Source: Bacteroidales bacterium (lineage in GTDB: Bacteria; Bacteroidota; Bacteroidia; Bacteroidales; UBA4417). From it: DNA of 52,104 nucleotides. Both the position numbers and the translations under genes were made by a program. The notes under the pieces were generated by a model. It worked only from the letters and a program-made list of their open reading frames with translations. It was not told the origin of the DNA and searched no databases. Every line of letters starts with the position of its first letter. The stretch's first letter is position 1. The stretch covers positions 1 through 52,104 of the forward strand of contig JAURYB010000114.1 of the NCBI GenBank assembly GCA_030654075.1, written 5' to 3'. This document shows, in pieces, positions 52,072 to 52,104 of the stretch.

Positions 52072-52104
52072 TTAACCTTAATTTGTATTTTTTTGCTACC
52101 ATAC

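Larger units (their letters stand above)
51631..52103 (-). mobile_element. Decayed IS200-like element with inverted ends
   Basis: The left end (51631-51677) reads ATGGTAGAAAAACATATATT, then AAAAGCCTCGTAGAGGCGG and TATTATTG. The right end (52050-52103), read on the minus strand, has ATGGTAGCAAAAAAATACAA, then TTAAGCCTCGTAGAGGCG and ACATTATT. The two ends are therefore inverted repeats of about 45-50 bp. Between them lies a broken Y1 transposase gene. The right boundary coincides with the window edge and may extend further. Confidence 0.75.

Noticed and set aside
1..52104. tRNA or rRNA genes
   Set aside because: No cloverleaf with a GGTTCGAATCC-like arm and no conserved rRNA segment was noticed on either strand. 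A covariance search would be decisive.

Overview
The window looks like a piece of chromosome from a Bacteroidota bacterium, probably close to Bacteroidales/Marinilabiliales; the exact lineage cannot be settled by eye. The evidence is: a secreted protein with a type IX secretion (T9SS) C-terminal domain, a group II GGGP-synthase, DsbD and TlpA-like envelope thiol proteins, LpxH and WaaA for lipid A/Kdo (so Gram-negative), MqnC of the futalosine menaquinone route, and promoters of the Bacteroidota type (TTG, 19-20 bp, TAnnTTTG). Most genes are core metabolism in short operons on both strands. No rRNA, tRNA or CRISPR array was seen.

Layout. 1-1902: the 5' part of a DPP-IV-like peptidase gene, a tandem duplication of its start, five copies of a palindromic REP repeat, and an IS200-like REP-associated (Y1 HUH) transposase that carries one copy inside its own reading frame. 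1954-9853: a GGGP-synthase, then the methionine/SAM cycle: a SAM riboswitch leads into metH, followed by metF, while ahcY runs divergently. 10068-16702: small lipoproteins, greA plus a HIT protein, pabB-pabC and a long-form PurF. 16839-23256: a T9SS cargo protein, a membrane phosphoesterase, Ogt, an M14 carboxypeptidase and phosphofructokinase. 23607-27822: a probable small RNA, a TetR regulator, a sulfide:quinone oxidoreductase-like flavoprotein with a 53-residue protein behind it, and tilS. 27991-36792: dsbD, a Trp/Tyr-rich secreted protein, a DUF2231-like membrane protein, an M20 peptidase, lpxH and a TlpA-like lipoprotein that has lost one redox cysteine. 37030-42714: mqnC, waaA, an aminotransferase/acetyltransferase pair for a diacetamido sugar, and an aldo-keto reductase. 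42740-48628 (all minus): AlkD-like, fabD, a Bax-inhibitor-1 protein, folE, a PTPS/QueD protein, a TrpF-like protein, and an AtpI-like/AtpZ/bactofilin group without the rest of the ATP synthase operon. 48838-51344: a CPBP-like membrane protein and two SDR enzymes. 51611-52103: a decayed IS200-like element flanked by a second hairpin repeat family.

The most unusual aspect is the repeat content. HUH-transposase loci, each with its own palindromic repeat family, lie at both ends. The intergenic spaces carry many short tandem arrays of 7-8 bp words (for example AAGGAGT, CCGCAAT, CGATTAA, CCCTCAGT) and purine-rich tracts, often at operon ends. The other strong leads are the promoter-to-terminator small RNA unit near 23.7 kb, the microprotein behind the SQR-like gene, and two redox proteins whose cofactor or active-site residues have been replaced.
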